From Rhodococcus jostii NBRC 16295 (GTDB taxonomy: Bacteria; Actinomycetota; Actinomycetes; Mycobacteriales; Mycobacteriaceae): a stretch of DNA of 58,706 bases. Positions 45,144 to 53,500 of the stretch are shown here, one piece after another. Under the pieces are notes generated by a model. It had not been told where the DNA came from and did not search any database. It saw only the letters and a list, made by a program, of their open reading frames with translations. The DNA lies in NCBI RefSeq assembly GCF_001894825.1, contig NZ_BCWY01000043.1, positions 1 through 58,706 on the forward strand, read 5' to 3'. Position 1 is the stretch's first letter. Each line of letters begins with the position of its first letter. A program made the translations under genes and the position numbers.

Positions 45144-45878
45144 GTGAGCACGACCCACGAACGGCCGCGGGAACTTTCACGCAAAAGCGCAGTTCAGATC
45201 GATTCGGGGATGTCCAAAACTCTCCACCACGGGCTCGAAATTCTCGAGTTGCTGACGGCCCATCCGCACGGCTTGTCCGTCACGGAGATCGCCGACGGGA
45301 TCGGCGTCCATCGCACCGTCGCGCATCGGCTGATCCGCACCCTCGAAGCGCATCGGCTCTGCCGGAAGGACGGATTCAAGCGCGTCACCCTCGGCGCGGG
45401 ACTGGTAACCCTGGCCGAACCCGTCGAGCAGGATCTGCGCACACTGGCGCGACCCGTACTCGAAGAGCTCGCCGATGCCGTCCAGGCCACCGTGCACCTC
45501 GTCGTCCGTGAGAACGCGACGGAAGTCCGGGCCCTCATGGTGGTGGAACCGCGCAGCGCGAAAGTGCACGTCGCGTTCCGCCCCGGCCAGGTCGACCCCG
45601 TCGACCGGGGCTCGGCAGGACTGGCGATCCTCGCCGCGCTCCCCGCGGTCGAGGGCGAACGCGAAGAGGTGACCGTGGCCCGCGCTCGCGGCTACGCCGT
45701 CACCGACGGCGAGGTGATCCCGTCCGTACTCGGCGTCTCCGCGGCCATTCCCGGCCGTCGCGGCGATGCACTCGCGAGCGTGGGCGTGTCGATCTTCGAG
45801 ATGCCCGACGAGGAGGCGCTGGGCTCAGCGGTCGTCGACGCCGCCCGCACGCTCGGCAAACTTGCCTTCAGCCTGTGA
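45144..45878 (+). CDS. IclR-family transcriptional regulator
   Basis: Regulator of 244 residues from GTG 45144; AAGGAGGG (45125-45132) is 12 bases upstream, while GTG 45132 lies directly on it. N-terminal winged helix (about 25-85, LEILELLTAHPHGLSVTEIADGIGVHRTVAHRL region) and C-terminal effector domain (VHVAFRPGQVDPVDRGSAGLAILA). It is divergent from the NTF2-SDR-SDR-flavoprotein-MFS operon with a palindromic site between them. Its TGA stop is formed at the first bases of palindrome copy 3. Confidence 0.88.
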   Translation: MSTTHERPRELSRKSAVQIDSGMSKTLHHGLEILELLTAHPHGLSVTEIADGIGVHRTVAHRLIRTLEAHRLCRKDGFKRVTLGAGLVTLAEPVEQDLRTLARPVLEELADAVQATVHLVVRENATEVRALMVVEPRSAKVHVAFRPGQVDPVDRGSAGLAILAALPAVEGEREEVTVARARGYAVTDGEVIPSVLGVSAAIPGRRGDALASVGVSIFEMPDEEALGSAVVDAARTLGKLAFSL

Positions 45879-45914
45879 GTACTTGTTAACCGCCCGCGGT
45901 TAACAAGTACTCAC
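45875..45914. repeat. 40-bp palindromic repeat, copy 3
   Basis: Arms GTGAGTACTTGTTAACCGC and exact complement, spacer CC. It lies between the convergent IclR and spermidine-synthase-like genes: the IclR stop codon (45876-45878) is inside it and the other stop is 8 bases beyond. Confidence 0.9.
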
Positions 45915-45921
45915 GGGCGCG

Positions 45922-47493
45922 TCAGCGCTCATAGCCCTTCCGCATGTCGTCGACGATGCGGGGGCGGTCGAGGGTCGAGGGCTCGAGTTCGCGGCGGGGA
46001 CGGTCGCGCGGGAAGATCGCGGACGCGGCGAGCGTGGGCTCGTCGAGGAAGCGGAGCTCGGGGGCGTCGCGGGGCAGGCGCAGCGCCGGCGGTTCGGGAC
46101 CGCGCCGGGCGAGGACGTAACCCCAGTCCCCGAAGCTGGGCACCAGCACGTGGTAGGGGGTGACGGCGAGACCGGCCGACGCGACCGTCGACGTGGTGCG
46201 CCAGAACGCGTCCGATGTCGAGTAGGGACTTCCCGACTGCACGACCATCAGTCCGCCCGGGTTCAGGGTGGCGGCGGCGAGGCCGTAGAACTCGGTGGAG
46301 TACAGACGCCCGAGCGCGGGGGTGTCCGGGTCGGGGAGGTCCACGATGACGGCGTCGAATCCCGGGTCGGGTGCGTCGCGCAGCCAGCGGAACGCGTCGT
46401 CGACGACGACGTGTACGCGCGGGTCCTGCAGCGCACTCTTGTTCAGCCCGGACAGCCGCGTGTTCGCGAGTTCGATGACCGCGGGATCGAGTTCCACCTG
46501 CACGATCTCCTCGACCGACGGCAGTCGCAGGACCTCGCGTGCGGCGAGTCCGTCGCCTCCGCCGAGGATCAGCACCCGTTTCGGGTCGTCGGCCATCGCG
46601 GGGTACACCAGCGATTCGGTGTACCGGTGCTCGTCGACGCTGGAGAACTGGAGGTCGCCGTCGAGGAACAACCGGACGTCTCCCCCGCGCTCGGTGACCA
46701 CGATCTCCTGGTACTGCGACCTTTCGGCGGCGACGACGGGGTCGGTGTAGAGACGTTGCCGCGACGTGGTTTCGATGCCGTCGGCGCGCACCAGCAGCAC
46801 GGCGATGCACGCTGCGGCAACGAGCAGTGCCACCACCGCCAGCAGTCGGGTGCGCAGACTCAACTGCCACCGCAGCAGAATCAGCGCCACGACCGCGGCG
46901 GCAACGAGGTTGATGATGCCGGTGACGGCGGCTCCGCGGATCATCCCGGCGACGGGCAGCAGGACGAACGGCCACAGCAGGCCACCGACGAGGGCGCCCG
47001 CGTAGTCGGCGGCGTTGAGGTTTGCCAGGACCTTTCCTGCGCTCTCGGCGTCGTTGTCGCTGCGGCCCGACTGCAGCAACGTCATCAGCAGCGGCACCTC
47101 GGCGCCCACCAGCACACCGATGAGCGCGGTGGCGAACACGAGAACGAGTGCGCTGGAACCGAAGAACGTGAAGGTCACGTACAGCGTCACCGCACTGAAT
47201 CCGCCGACGAGGCCGAGGACGATCTCGACGACCACGAACGACGCGGCCGCGGTGGAGAGCAGCGGTTTGGCGGCGAGCGCCCCCACCCCGAGCGCGGCCA
47301 CGAAACCCGCGACGATCAGGGATGTCTGGGTGATCCCGCCACCGGTCAGGCTGACCGACAGTGTCAGCAGAGCCAGTTCGTAGATCAGCCCGCACGCCGC
47401 GCACGCGGCCACGGCGGCGAGCAGGAACGCCCTCGACCTGCCGCTGAGTGCCGGGGTGGTGGAGGAATTCGGCTCTGCCGCTGTGGTCGTCAC
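45922..47493 (-). CDS. Membrane-anchored spermidine-synthase-like protein
   Basis: Protein of 523 residues: seven or so hydrophobic helices in the first 250 residues, then a cytoplasmic Rossmann methyltransferase-like domain of the polyamine aminopropyltransferase family. Marks: QYQEIVVTERGGDVRLFLDGDLQFSSVDEHRYTE (split), glycine motif VLILGGGDG (about 304-312), VELDPAVIELA, VVDDAFRWL and the DLPDPDTPALGRLYS loop, which in true spermidine synthases holds a DxSDP-type putrescine site. GTG 47493 follows the DUF350 stop by 5 bases. It closes a five-gene operon of unknown physiology; polyamine synthesis is unproven. Confidence 0.82.
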   Translation of the reverse strand: MTTTAAEPNSSTTPALSGRSRAFLLAAVAACAACGLIYELALLTLSVSLTGGGITQTSLIVAGFVAALGVGALAAKPLLSTAAASFVVVEIVLGLVGGFSAVTLYVTFTFFGSSALVLVFATALIGVLVGAEVPLLMTLLQSGRSDNDAESAGKVLANLNAADYAGALVGGLLWPFVLLPVAGMIRGAAVTGIINLVAAAVVALILLRWQLSLRTRLLAVVALLVAAACIAVLLVRADGIETTSRQRLYTDPVVAAERSQYQEIVVTERGGDVRLFLDGDLQFSSVDEHRYTESLVYPAMADDPKRVLILGGGDGLAAREVLRLPSVEEIVQVELDPAVIELANTRLSGLNKSALQDPRVHVVVDDAFRWLRDAPDPGFDAVIVDLPDPDTPALGRLYSTEFYGLAAATLNPGGLMVVQSGSPYSTSDAFWRTTSTVASAGLAVTPYHVLVPSFGDWGYVLARRGPEPPALRLPRDAPELRFLDEPTLAASAIFPRDRPRRELEPSTLDRPRIVDDMRKGYER

Positions 47494-47498
47494 TTCGA

Positions 47499-47969
47499 TC
47501 AGGTGAGTGCGGCGGCGTTCACGAGGCCGATGGCGAAGAGGCTCGCACCGACCGCCCATGCGGCACCGCACATCTGCGGGTTTCCGACCAGGCCGACGAG
47601 CTGTCCCGGCAGCAGCACGTTCATCAGGCGCAGCGCGACGACCTGCAGCAGCACCCCGAAGAGCCCGTAGACCGCGGAGTCGGCGAGTCCCTGCGCGAAT
47701 CCGTCGGAACTGGTGAGGATCGCGGTGACCACGACGACGGCGAGGGCGAGATGGTTCGACGCCAGCAGGATTGCCGCGTTGGGGTTTTTGTCGACGTACA
47801 CCTGGTGGCGGAGATTGCCGGGAGTGGCGAGGTCGAGAACGGCGAAGCCGACTCCGAGGACGGCGACGCCGACGACGAAGTACGCCAGGGTGCCGAGCAT
47901 GCCGACGGCGAGCAGTCCGACGTCGACGCTGCCGATTTCCGTTGCTGCCGCCGTGTAGGTGGTGTTCAC
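47499..47969 (-). CDS. DUF350 (YjfL-like) membrane protein
   Basis: Integral membrane protein of 156 residues with four hydrophobic helices arranged as two similar pairs (GMLGTLAYFVVGVAVLGVGF ... and AVGASLFAIGLVNAA end), the DUF350 layout known from E. coli YjfL. The loop after helix 2 carries NAAILLASNHLALAVVV. GTG 47969 lies 28 bases after the DUF4247 stop. It has no known biochemical activity; its steady partnership with spermidine-synthase-like and DUF4178 proteins suggests a membrane complex. Confidence 0.85.
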   Translation of the reverse strand: MNTTYTAAATEIGSVDVGLLAVGMLGTLAYFVVGVAVLGVGFAVLDLATPGNLRHQVYVDKNPNAAILLASNHLALAVVVVTAILTSSDGFAQGLADSAVYGLFGVLLQVVALRLMNVLLPGQLVGLVGNPQMCGAAWAVGASLFAIGLVNAAALT

Positions 47970-47997
47970 GCACTTCTCCCGACTCGAAGGTTCTCTG

Positions 47998-48411
47998 TCA
48001 TTTCGCGCTCCCGGATCCGCCGCTGCCGCTGGCGCCGCCCGCAGGTGAGCCGGGGTTGAAACCGGGCCCCAGATAGGCGAACCCACCGCTGCGGTAGCGG
48101 CCGTCGATATCTTCGACGCGGACGAGGCTGCCCCCACCCGGCCCGGCGCTGACCGTGACGATGTCGTCGTCGTAGCGCAGGTATTCGCTGCCGCCGTCGG
48201 CTTTCCGCGCTGCCGGTTCCTCCTCGGCGACGATGGTGGAGACAGTCGTGCCCACCGGGTCGGTGGACGTGTAGGTCTTCGCGTCGCCCGCCGTGTTCTG
48301 CAGGGCGTAGGTGTCAGCGATGTAGTCGCGGACGCCGCCGCCACACGCGGTCGCGGCCAGCACCAGAAGCAGCATCGGCACGAGTTGCGCGCGCGACCTG
48401 AGCCTACTCAC
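47998..48411 (-). CDS. DUF4247 lipoprotein
   Basis: Exported lipoprotein of 137 residues: signal sequence with lipobox LAATAC (Cys about 23), then the DUF4247-type core VRDYIADTYALQN...YLRYDDDIVTVSAG (split), and a Gly/Ser-rich C-terminal tail from about 112 (GSPAGGASGSGGSGS). GTG 48411 overlaps the DUF2617 stop (GTGA), so translation is coupled. Probably the outward-facing part of the operon's membrane complex. Confidence 0.82.
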   Translation of the reverse strand: MSRLRSRAQLVPMLLLVLAATACGGGVRDYIADTYALQNTAGDAKTYTSTDPVGTTVSTIVAEEEPAARKADGGSEYLRYDDDIVTVSAGPGGGSLVRVEDIDGRYRSGGFAYLGPGFNPGSPAGGASGSGGSGSAK

Positions 48412-48914
48412 GGCAGCCACCTGCTTCGCGTCTTCACGATCACCCCGCCCTTGTCTCCCGGATACAGATGCCAGGTCCGCCAGGCCCATCCGCCCGAGGG
48501 GTCGCGGGTCGCCGTGAGCGCGGTCAGCGCGGTGTTGTCGCCGGGGAACGCCCCGCAGATCCAGCCGTCCACCTCGGTGGCCTGGCGCCGCAACCAGTCG
48601 GCGGTCTGCTCGAGGTGGGTGCGGTCGACGACGTCGGTGGTCGAGTCGAACCGGTACCCGCGCGCACTGTCGGATGCCGGCAGCGGCCTGCCGCCCGCCC
48701 GGACCGCGTCGCACGACACCTGCTCGGTGATCCGACGGCCCGCGAGAGACGCCGTCACCGCATGCGACGCGCCGAGAACCCCCAACGTCACCGTGTCGTC
48801 GCCGTGGGTGATGGTGAGTTCGGCCAGCGGAAGCGGTGTTTCGGCGTTCACGACGAGACCGAGGGCCTCGGCCGACACATCACGCGACTCGACGTCGAGG
48901 ACGTGCAGCGTCAC
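48408..48914 (-). CDS. DUF2617 protein
   Basis: Soluble protein of 168 residues without signal peptide. It follows the DUF2617 pattern, with ITHGDDTVTLGVLGASHAV near residue 35 and the C-terminal half DGWICGAFPGDNTALTAL...WRTWHLYPG. Start ATG 48914 overlaps the DUF4178 stop by four bases. No catalytic motif is known. It recurs in actinobacterial DUF4178/DUF350 operons, which supports a shared process. Confidence 0.83.
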   Translation of the reverse strand: MTLHVLDVESRDVSAEALGLVVNAETPLPLAELTITHGDDTVTLGVLGASHAVTASLAGRRITEQVSCDAVRAGGRPLPASDSARGYRFDSTTDVVDRTHLEQTADWLRRQATEVDGWICGAFPGDNTALTALTATRDPSGGWAWRTWHLYPGDKGGVIVKTRSRWLP

Positions 48915-49507
48915 TGCGGCGGACCGGAGTGGATCACGGTGAGTTCACCCCGGGTGACGGCGCGGCCCGTGGAGACCTCCCACGACTGCGTGCGCGCCCA
49001 CCGCTCGAAGGACAGCAGCCCGGTCTTGTCGGCCGTTGCGTAGTCGGCGTAGTCGACGATGCCCTGGGGTGCGGTGCCGGTGGTGCCTTCCGCGGTGAAC
49101 GAGGCGGTGCCCCGCTCGATCTGCCGGTGCACCCGGTCGTCGAGGATCACGTCACCACTCGGTTCGAGGCCCGTGCCCTCGCGGCGCATCCACAGCGTCA
49201 TGTCGAGGTTGCCCTCGTCGTTCTCGACGGTCAGCCACCGCTGTCCGGTCGACCCGTCGAGGAGGTGTTCGTGCCAGATGTAGCCCTCTTCGTCGAGGGT
49301 GATCGTTCCGCGCACGACGTGGTCTATTCCCGCGTACGTGATGATGTCGCCGACCCCGATCTTGTACGGGTCGTAGACCTCCGGGTAGTCGGCGAGCGGA
49401 TCGACCCGGCCGGCAGGAGCCGACTTCTTGCCGGCCCGATTCCGCAGGATCAGCACGATGCCCACGATCACGACAACGATCAGCAGCAGTAACAGCAGCG
49501 TGGTCAA
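48911..49507 (-). CDS. DUF4178 protein with N-terminal membrane anchor
   Basis: Protein of 198 residues, first of the five-gene operon. A single N-terminal helix (TLLLLLLIVVVIVGIVLIL) is followed by a basic stop-transfer patch (RNRAGKK) and a cytoplasmic beta-rich DUF4178 domain from about 50 (IGVGDIITYAGIDHVVRGTITLDEEG split, YIWHEHLLDGS). TTG 49507 is chosen because GGGGAG lies just upstream; an in-frame start at 49549 would lengthen it by 14 residues. The 226 bases before the divergent isochorismatase hold the promoter region. Confidence 0.78.
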   Translation of the reverse strand: MTTLLLLLLIVVVIVGIVLILRNRAGKKSAPAGRVDPLADYPEVYDPYKIGVGDIITYAGIDHVVRGTITLDEEGYIWHEHLLDGSTGQRWLTVENDEGNLDMTLWMRREGTGLEPSGDVILDDRVHRQIERGTASFTAEGTTGTAPQGIVDYADYATADKTGLLSFERWARTQSWEVSTGRAVTRGELTVIHSGPPQ

Positions 49508-49622
49508 CGGTCTCCCCTGGTCAGCGGCTCCGGCACGGGAGGCCGGCACCCGGCCCCCACCGGTCAGTCACCTTACTGTGCGCCGCAGACCCGCACACCT
49601 AGCGATTGCACAGGCAGATAGC

Positions 49623-49641
49623 AAAGGCTAGCCTAACCAAA
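49623..49641. promoter_or_regulatory. IdeR/DmdR iron box upstream of isochorismatase
   Basis: AAAGGCTAGCCTAACCAAA matches 14 of 19 positions of the actinobacterial iron-box consensus TTAGGTTAGGCTAACCTAA. It lies about 93 bases before ATG 49734. Predicts repression by iron-loaded IdeR. Confidence 0.75.
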
Positions 49642-49733
49642 TGCGCGAGAGCTGGGGGCGCAGCATGCCGTCGTTCACCCAGATTCGCGCGGCACACGTC
49701 CAGACGTCGCCAACACCGACAGTGAGGAACCCT

Positions 49734-50381
49734 ATGGCCATCCCGCCCATTTCGACTTACACGATCCCGGAGATCCACGAGGTCCCCGAATCGAAGGTGT
49801 CCTGGCGCCTCGACCCACGGCGTTCCGCACTGCTGGTCCACGACATGCAGAACTACTTCATCGACGCATACGACGTGCAGTCGGAGCCGATGTCGACTGC
49901 CATGGCGAACATGGTCCGGATCCGCGAACTCTGCTCGGAAGCCGGGATTCCGGTGATCTACACGATGCAGCCGGGCGACCAGCACCCGTCGCGTCGCGGC
50001 ATCCTCGCCGACTTCTGGGGCCCCGGACTGACTTCGGGTCGCGACACCCAGGTGGTCGAACCGCTCGCACCCCGCGAGGGCGACATCCAGGTGACCAAAT
50101 GGCGGTATTCGGCCTTCCAGCGCACCGACCTCCGGCAGTTGCTCGGCCACCACGGTCGGGACCAGCTGATCGTGACGGGCGTGTATGCGCACATGGGCTG
50201 CATGCTGAGTGCCGCCGAGGCGTTCATGTCGGACGTGCAGCCTTTCCTGGTCTCCGACGCGACTGCGGATTTCAGCCGCGACGAGCACCTCATGGCCCTC
50301 ACCTACGCGGCGAAGCGCTGCGGCACGGTGACCACCACGGATGCGCTGGTCTCCGCGCTCTCCCCGCTCGAAGTCGGCTGA
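49734..50381 (+). CDS. dhbB: Isochorismatase without carrier domain
   Basis: Converts isochorismate to 2,3-dihydro-2,3-dihydroxybenzoate for catecholate siderophores; 215 residues. Catalytic D37 in [11 protein letters not shown]122 in VTKWRYSAF and the [14 protein letters not shown] nucleophile-elbow segment (Gly at the Cys position) follow EntB/DhbB/PhzD. ATG 49734 is preferred over 49641 because GAGGA lies 6-7 bases upstream and 49641 falls on the iron box. EntB and DhbB proteins usually continue into an aryl-carrier domain; here the protein stops after the isochorismatase domain, so the carrier must be supplied elsewhere. Confidence 0.87.
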   Translation: MAIPPISTYTIPEIHEVPESKVSWRLDPRRSALLVHDMQNYFIDAYDVQSEPMSTAMANMVRIRELCSEAGIPVIYTMQPGDQHPSRRGILADFWGPGLTSGRDTQVVEPLAPREGDIQVTKWRYSAFQRTDLRQLLGHHGRDQLIVTGVYAHMGCMLSAAEAFMSDVQPFLVSDATADFSRDEHLMALTYAAKRCGTVTTTDALVSALSPLEVG

Positions 50382-50430
50382 GCCGACCCGAAGACCCGGT
50401 GGGCGTCGGCGGTCGGATCACCACCGTCCA

Positions 50431-50449
50431 TGTGGTTAGGCTAACCTGA
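50431..50449. promoter_or_regulatory. IdeR/DmdR iron box upstream of NRPS
   Basis: TGTGGTTAGGCTAACCTGA matches 16 of 19 consensus positions, including all of GGTTAGGCTAACCT. It lies 69-87 bases before the NRPS ATG, so the NRPS and binding-protein genes have their own iron-controlled promoter. Confidence 0.85.
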
Positions 50450-50517
50450 CACGCCGAGTAGCTGAGAGCCCGAAAGCCCCAAGCCCGAAAGCCGAAAGCA
50501 CCAGGAGCGCCTGTTAG

Positions 50518-53500
50518 ATGTCCCTTTCGATATCGTCGCCGTCCACCCCGCTGTCCGGGGAGGACACGGTCGACGTCTGTTTGACCGCCGCCCAGCGCGA
50601 ACTGTGGGCAGGGCACCATCTCGACCCGACCCGGGCGGCCTTCACGACGGCCGAGTACGTCGAGGTCGCCGCCCCGGTCGACGTCGAGGCTCTCGCCGCG
50701 GCGGTGCGCACGGTGATCGGGGAGGCCGAGGTGCTCGCGGTCCGCTTCGAGGCCGAACCCGGTGCCGATTCGTCCGACGTCATCCAGGTGCACGATCCTC
50801 TCCGCGCGCCCGAACTCGAACGTCTCGATCTGGACAGGGCTGCTGCCCTGGAGTGGATGCGTACCGACGTGCGCACACCGCTCGACTTCGACTCGCCTGC
50901 TCCCCTCGTGCGCACGGCGCTGATCACGGTCGAAGCCGGTGCGCTCTGGTACCTCCGCGCCCCGCACATGTTGCTCGACGCGTACGGGTACTCGCTGCTC
51001 ACCCGGCGCGTGGCGGCGCTGTACGCGGCACGCGTCGCGGGCACCGACCCCCGGCCCGCCAAGTTCCCGTCGTTGCGGGCGCACGTTCAGGCGGCACAGG
51101 AATTCGATGCCGCGACCCCCGACATCGTCGCGCCGCACGACGCATCCCGTCCGGCCGGATTCAGCGACACCGCGCGCAGACCCGTCCCCGACCCGCATCG
51201 CTGCACACTGGCGATCGAACCCGCGGTGGCGAAGACCCTGCGTGAGGCGGCCACCGCGCAGGCGACGACGTGGGCCGAGGCGGTCTATGCGGCCGCGGCC
51301 ACCTACCTCGGCGCCCACACGGGAGCTGACGAAGTCCGGCTCCGCGTGCCGGTTCTGGCTCGGCAGGGCATCGAGCTGACGTCGCCGGTGACAGCCACCA
51401 ACATTGTGCCGCTCCGCATTCCGCTCGGCTCGCAGCCGACGTTCGCCGACGTGATCGACCGCGTGGCCGCCGCACTGTCCGACACCCGCCCGTTCCAGCG
51501 GGTCCGGGACGCCGGGAGCAACGTCACCGGCGGACCGGTGGTGAACGTCAAACCGTTCGCCGCCCGAATCGCGTTCGGTCCCACGTTCGGGGCGGTGCAC
51601 CAACTCGCCACCGGTCCGGTGGAGGACGTGGTGATCTCCGTATCGGGCGCCGGGGACGAACTCACGCTCGACTGGGCCGGGAACCCCGAGGTGTACAGCG
51701 ACTCCGAGATCCGGGTCCACGCACACCGCTTCGCGCATTACCTCCGAAGCATCTCCGTGGCAACAGAACCCGTCTCGGTGGTGGACGTCTGTGTCCCGGA
51801 CGAACTGCAGCTGTGGCGGTCGGCGGCCGGCCTCGACCGGATCACCGGTGCGGCGCTTCCCGGCAGCGACAGCATCGTCTCCGCCTTCCTCGCCCAGGCG
51901 CACCGCCGTCCCGACCGGGTCGCGGTGAACGATCTGACATATGACGAACTTTCGCGTCGAAGCGCCGCCCTGGCCCGGCAGCTGAGGTCGGCCGGCGCCC
52001 GGCGCGGCACGGTCGTCGCCGTCAGCCTCCCCCGCGGCACCGACCTGATCGTGGCCGTCCTCGCGATCCTCCGCAGCGGCGCGACCTACCTGCCGATCGA
52101 TCCCTCGTCCCCCGCCGAGCGTGCCCGGTTCATCCTGCACGACGCGCAGCCGTCGCTGGGAATAGGATCCGCCGATCTGCTCGGCGACCTCCCCCGGATC
52201 GAGGAGGACGCGGCGCAGGCCGAATTGGGCGAAATTGTCCGCAACGCGGACGTGCACGAACTCGAGAACCCGGTGCGTGCGGACGACATCGCGTACATCA
52301 TCTACACGTCCGGCTCCACCGGTGTACCCAAGGGTGTTCCGATTCCGCACCGCAACGTGATGCGGCTGTTCGAGGTGTCCCGCGACTGGTTCACGTTCAC
52401 CGAGGACGACTGCTGGCCGCTGCTGCACTCCTATGCGTTCGACTTCTCCGTGTGGGAGATCTGGGGTGCACTGCTGCACGGCGGCCGTCTCGTCACGGTC
52501 GACGAGACCACCCTGACGTCACCGGCCGACCTCGCCGCCCTGCTGGTCGACGAGGGTGTCACCGTGCTGAACCAGACGCCGTCCGCATTCGGGCACCTCG
52601 TCGACGCGCTCGTTCGCGCGGACTCGTTCGACCGGCTGCGACTGCGGTACGTCGTGTTCGGCGGTGAGGCCCTCGATCCCGCCGTCCTGCGCGCCTGGTT
52701 CGCCGCCTCCGGACCGGATGCGGAAACCGAACTCGTCAACATGTACGGCATCACCGAGACCACCGTGCACGTCACCGCGACGAAGGTCACCGCGGCCGAC
52801 GCCGTGGACATCGGGGTTCCGCTCGGCGACCTGCGCACCTACGTCCTCGGGCCGGGCCTGCGTCCGGTGCCGCCCGGCGTCACCGGCGAGATCTACGTGT
52901 CCGGACCCGGACTGTCCCCGGGCTACCTCGGGCGCCCCGACCTGACGTCGGGCCGGTTCGTCGCCGACCCGTTCGCACCGGGCGGGACGCGCATGTACCG
53001 GACCGGCGACCTCGCACGGTATGACGCGACCGGGGCACTCCACTACCACGGCCGGATCGACGACCAGATCCAATTGCGCGGTTACCGTGTCGAACTCGGC
53101 GAGATCACCGCGGCCATGACAACGGTTCCCGACGTGCAGGCGGCGGTGGCCACGGTGCACGAGCAGGCCGGCGGCAACCAGCGGATCGTCGGGTACCTCG
53201 TGCCCCGGCCCGGTGCCGAGCACGACGCCGTCGAGGAGCAGGTGCGGGCGCACCTCGTCCGCTCCCTTCCGGGATACATGACGCCGTCCGCACTGGTGAC
53301 GCTCGACCGGTTGCCGTTGACCCACAACGGCAAGGTGGACAAGGACGCGCTGCCCGCCCCCCGGTGGCTCGGGCAGGCCGGCGACACACCGCGGACCGCA
53401 ACCGAGGCCCGGATCCTTCCGGTGTTCACCTCCGTCCTCGGCGCCGAGCAGGTCGGCGTCCACGACGACTTCTTCGCGCTCGGCGGCAACTCCCTCCTCG

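Noticed and set aside
49641..49733. Earlier ATG at 49641 as start of the isochorismatase
   Set aside because: It falls on the last base of the iron box and would add 31 residues with no family match; ATG 49734 has a ribosome site and gives D37/K122 numbering like EntB.
50518..51800. First NRPS condensation domain as dead because HHxxxDG reads PHMLLDAYG
   Set aside because: The second His and the Asp, which matter most, are kept, and starter-type C domains in siderophore synthetases tolerate changes around them.
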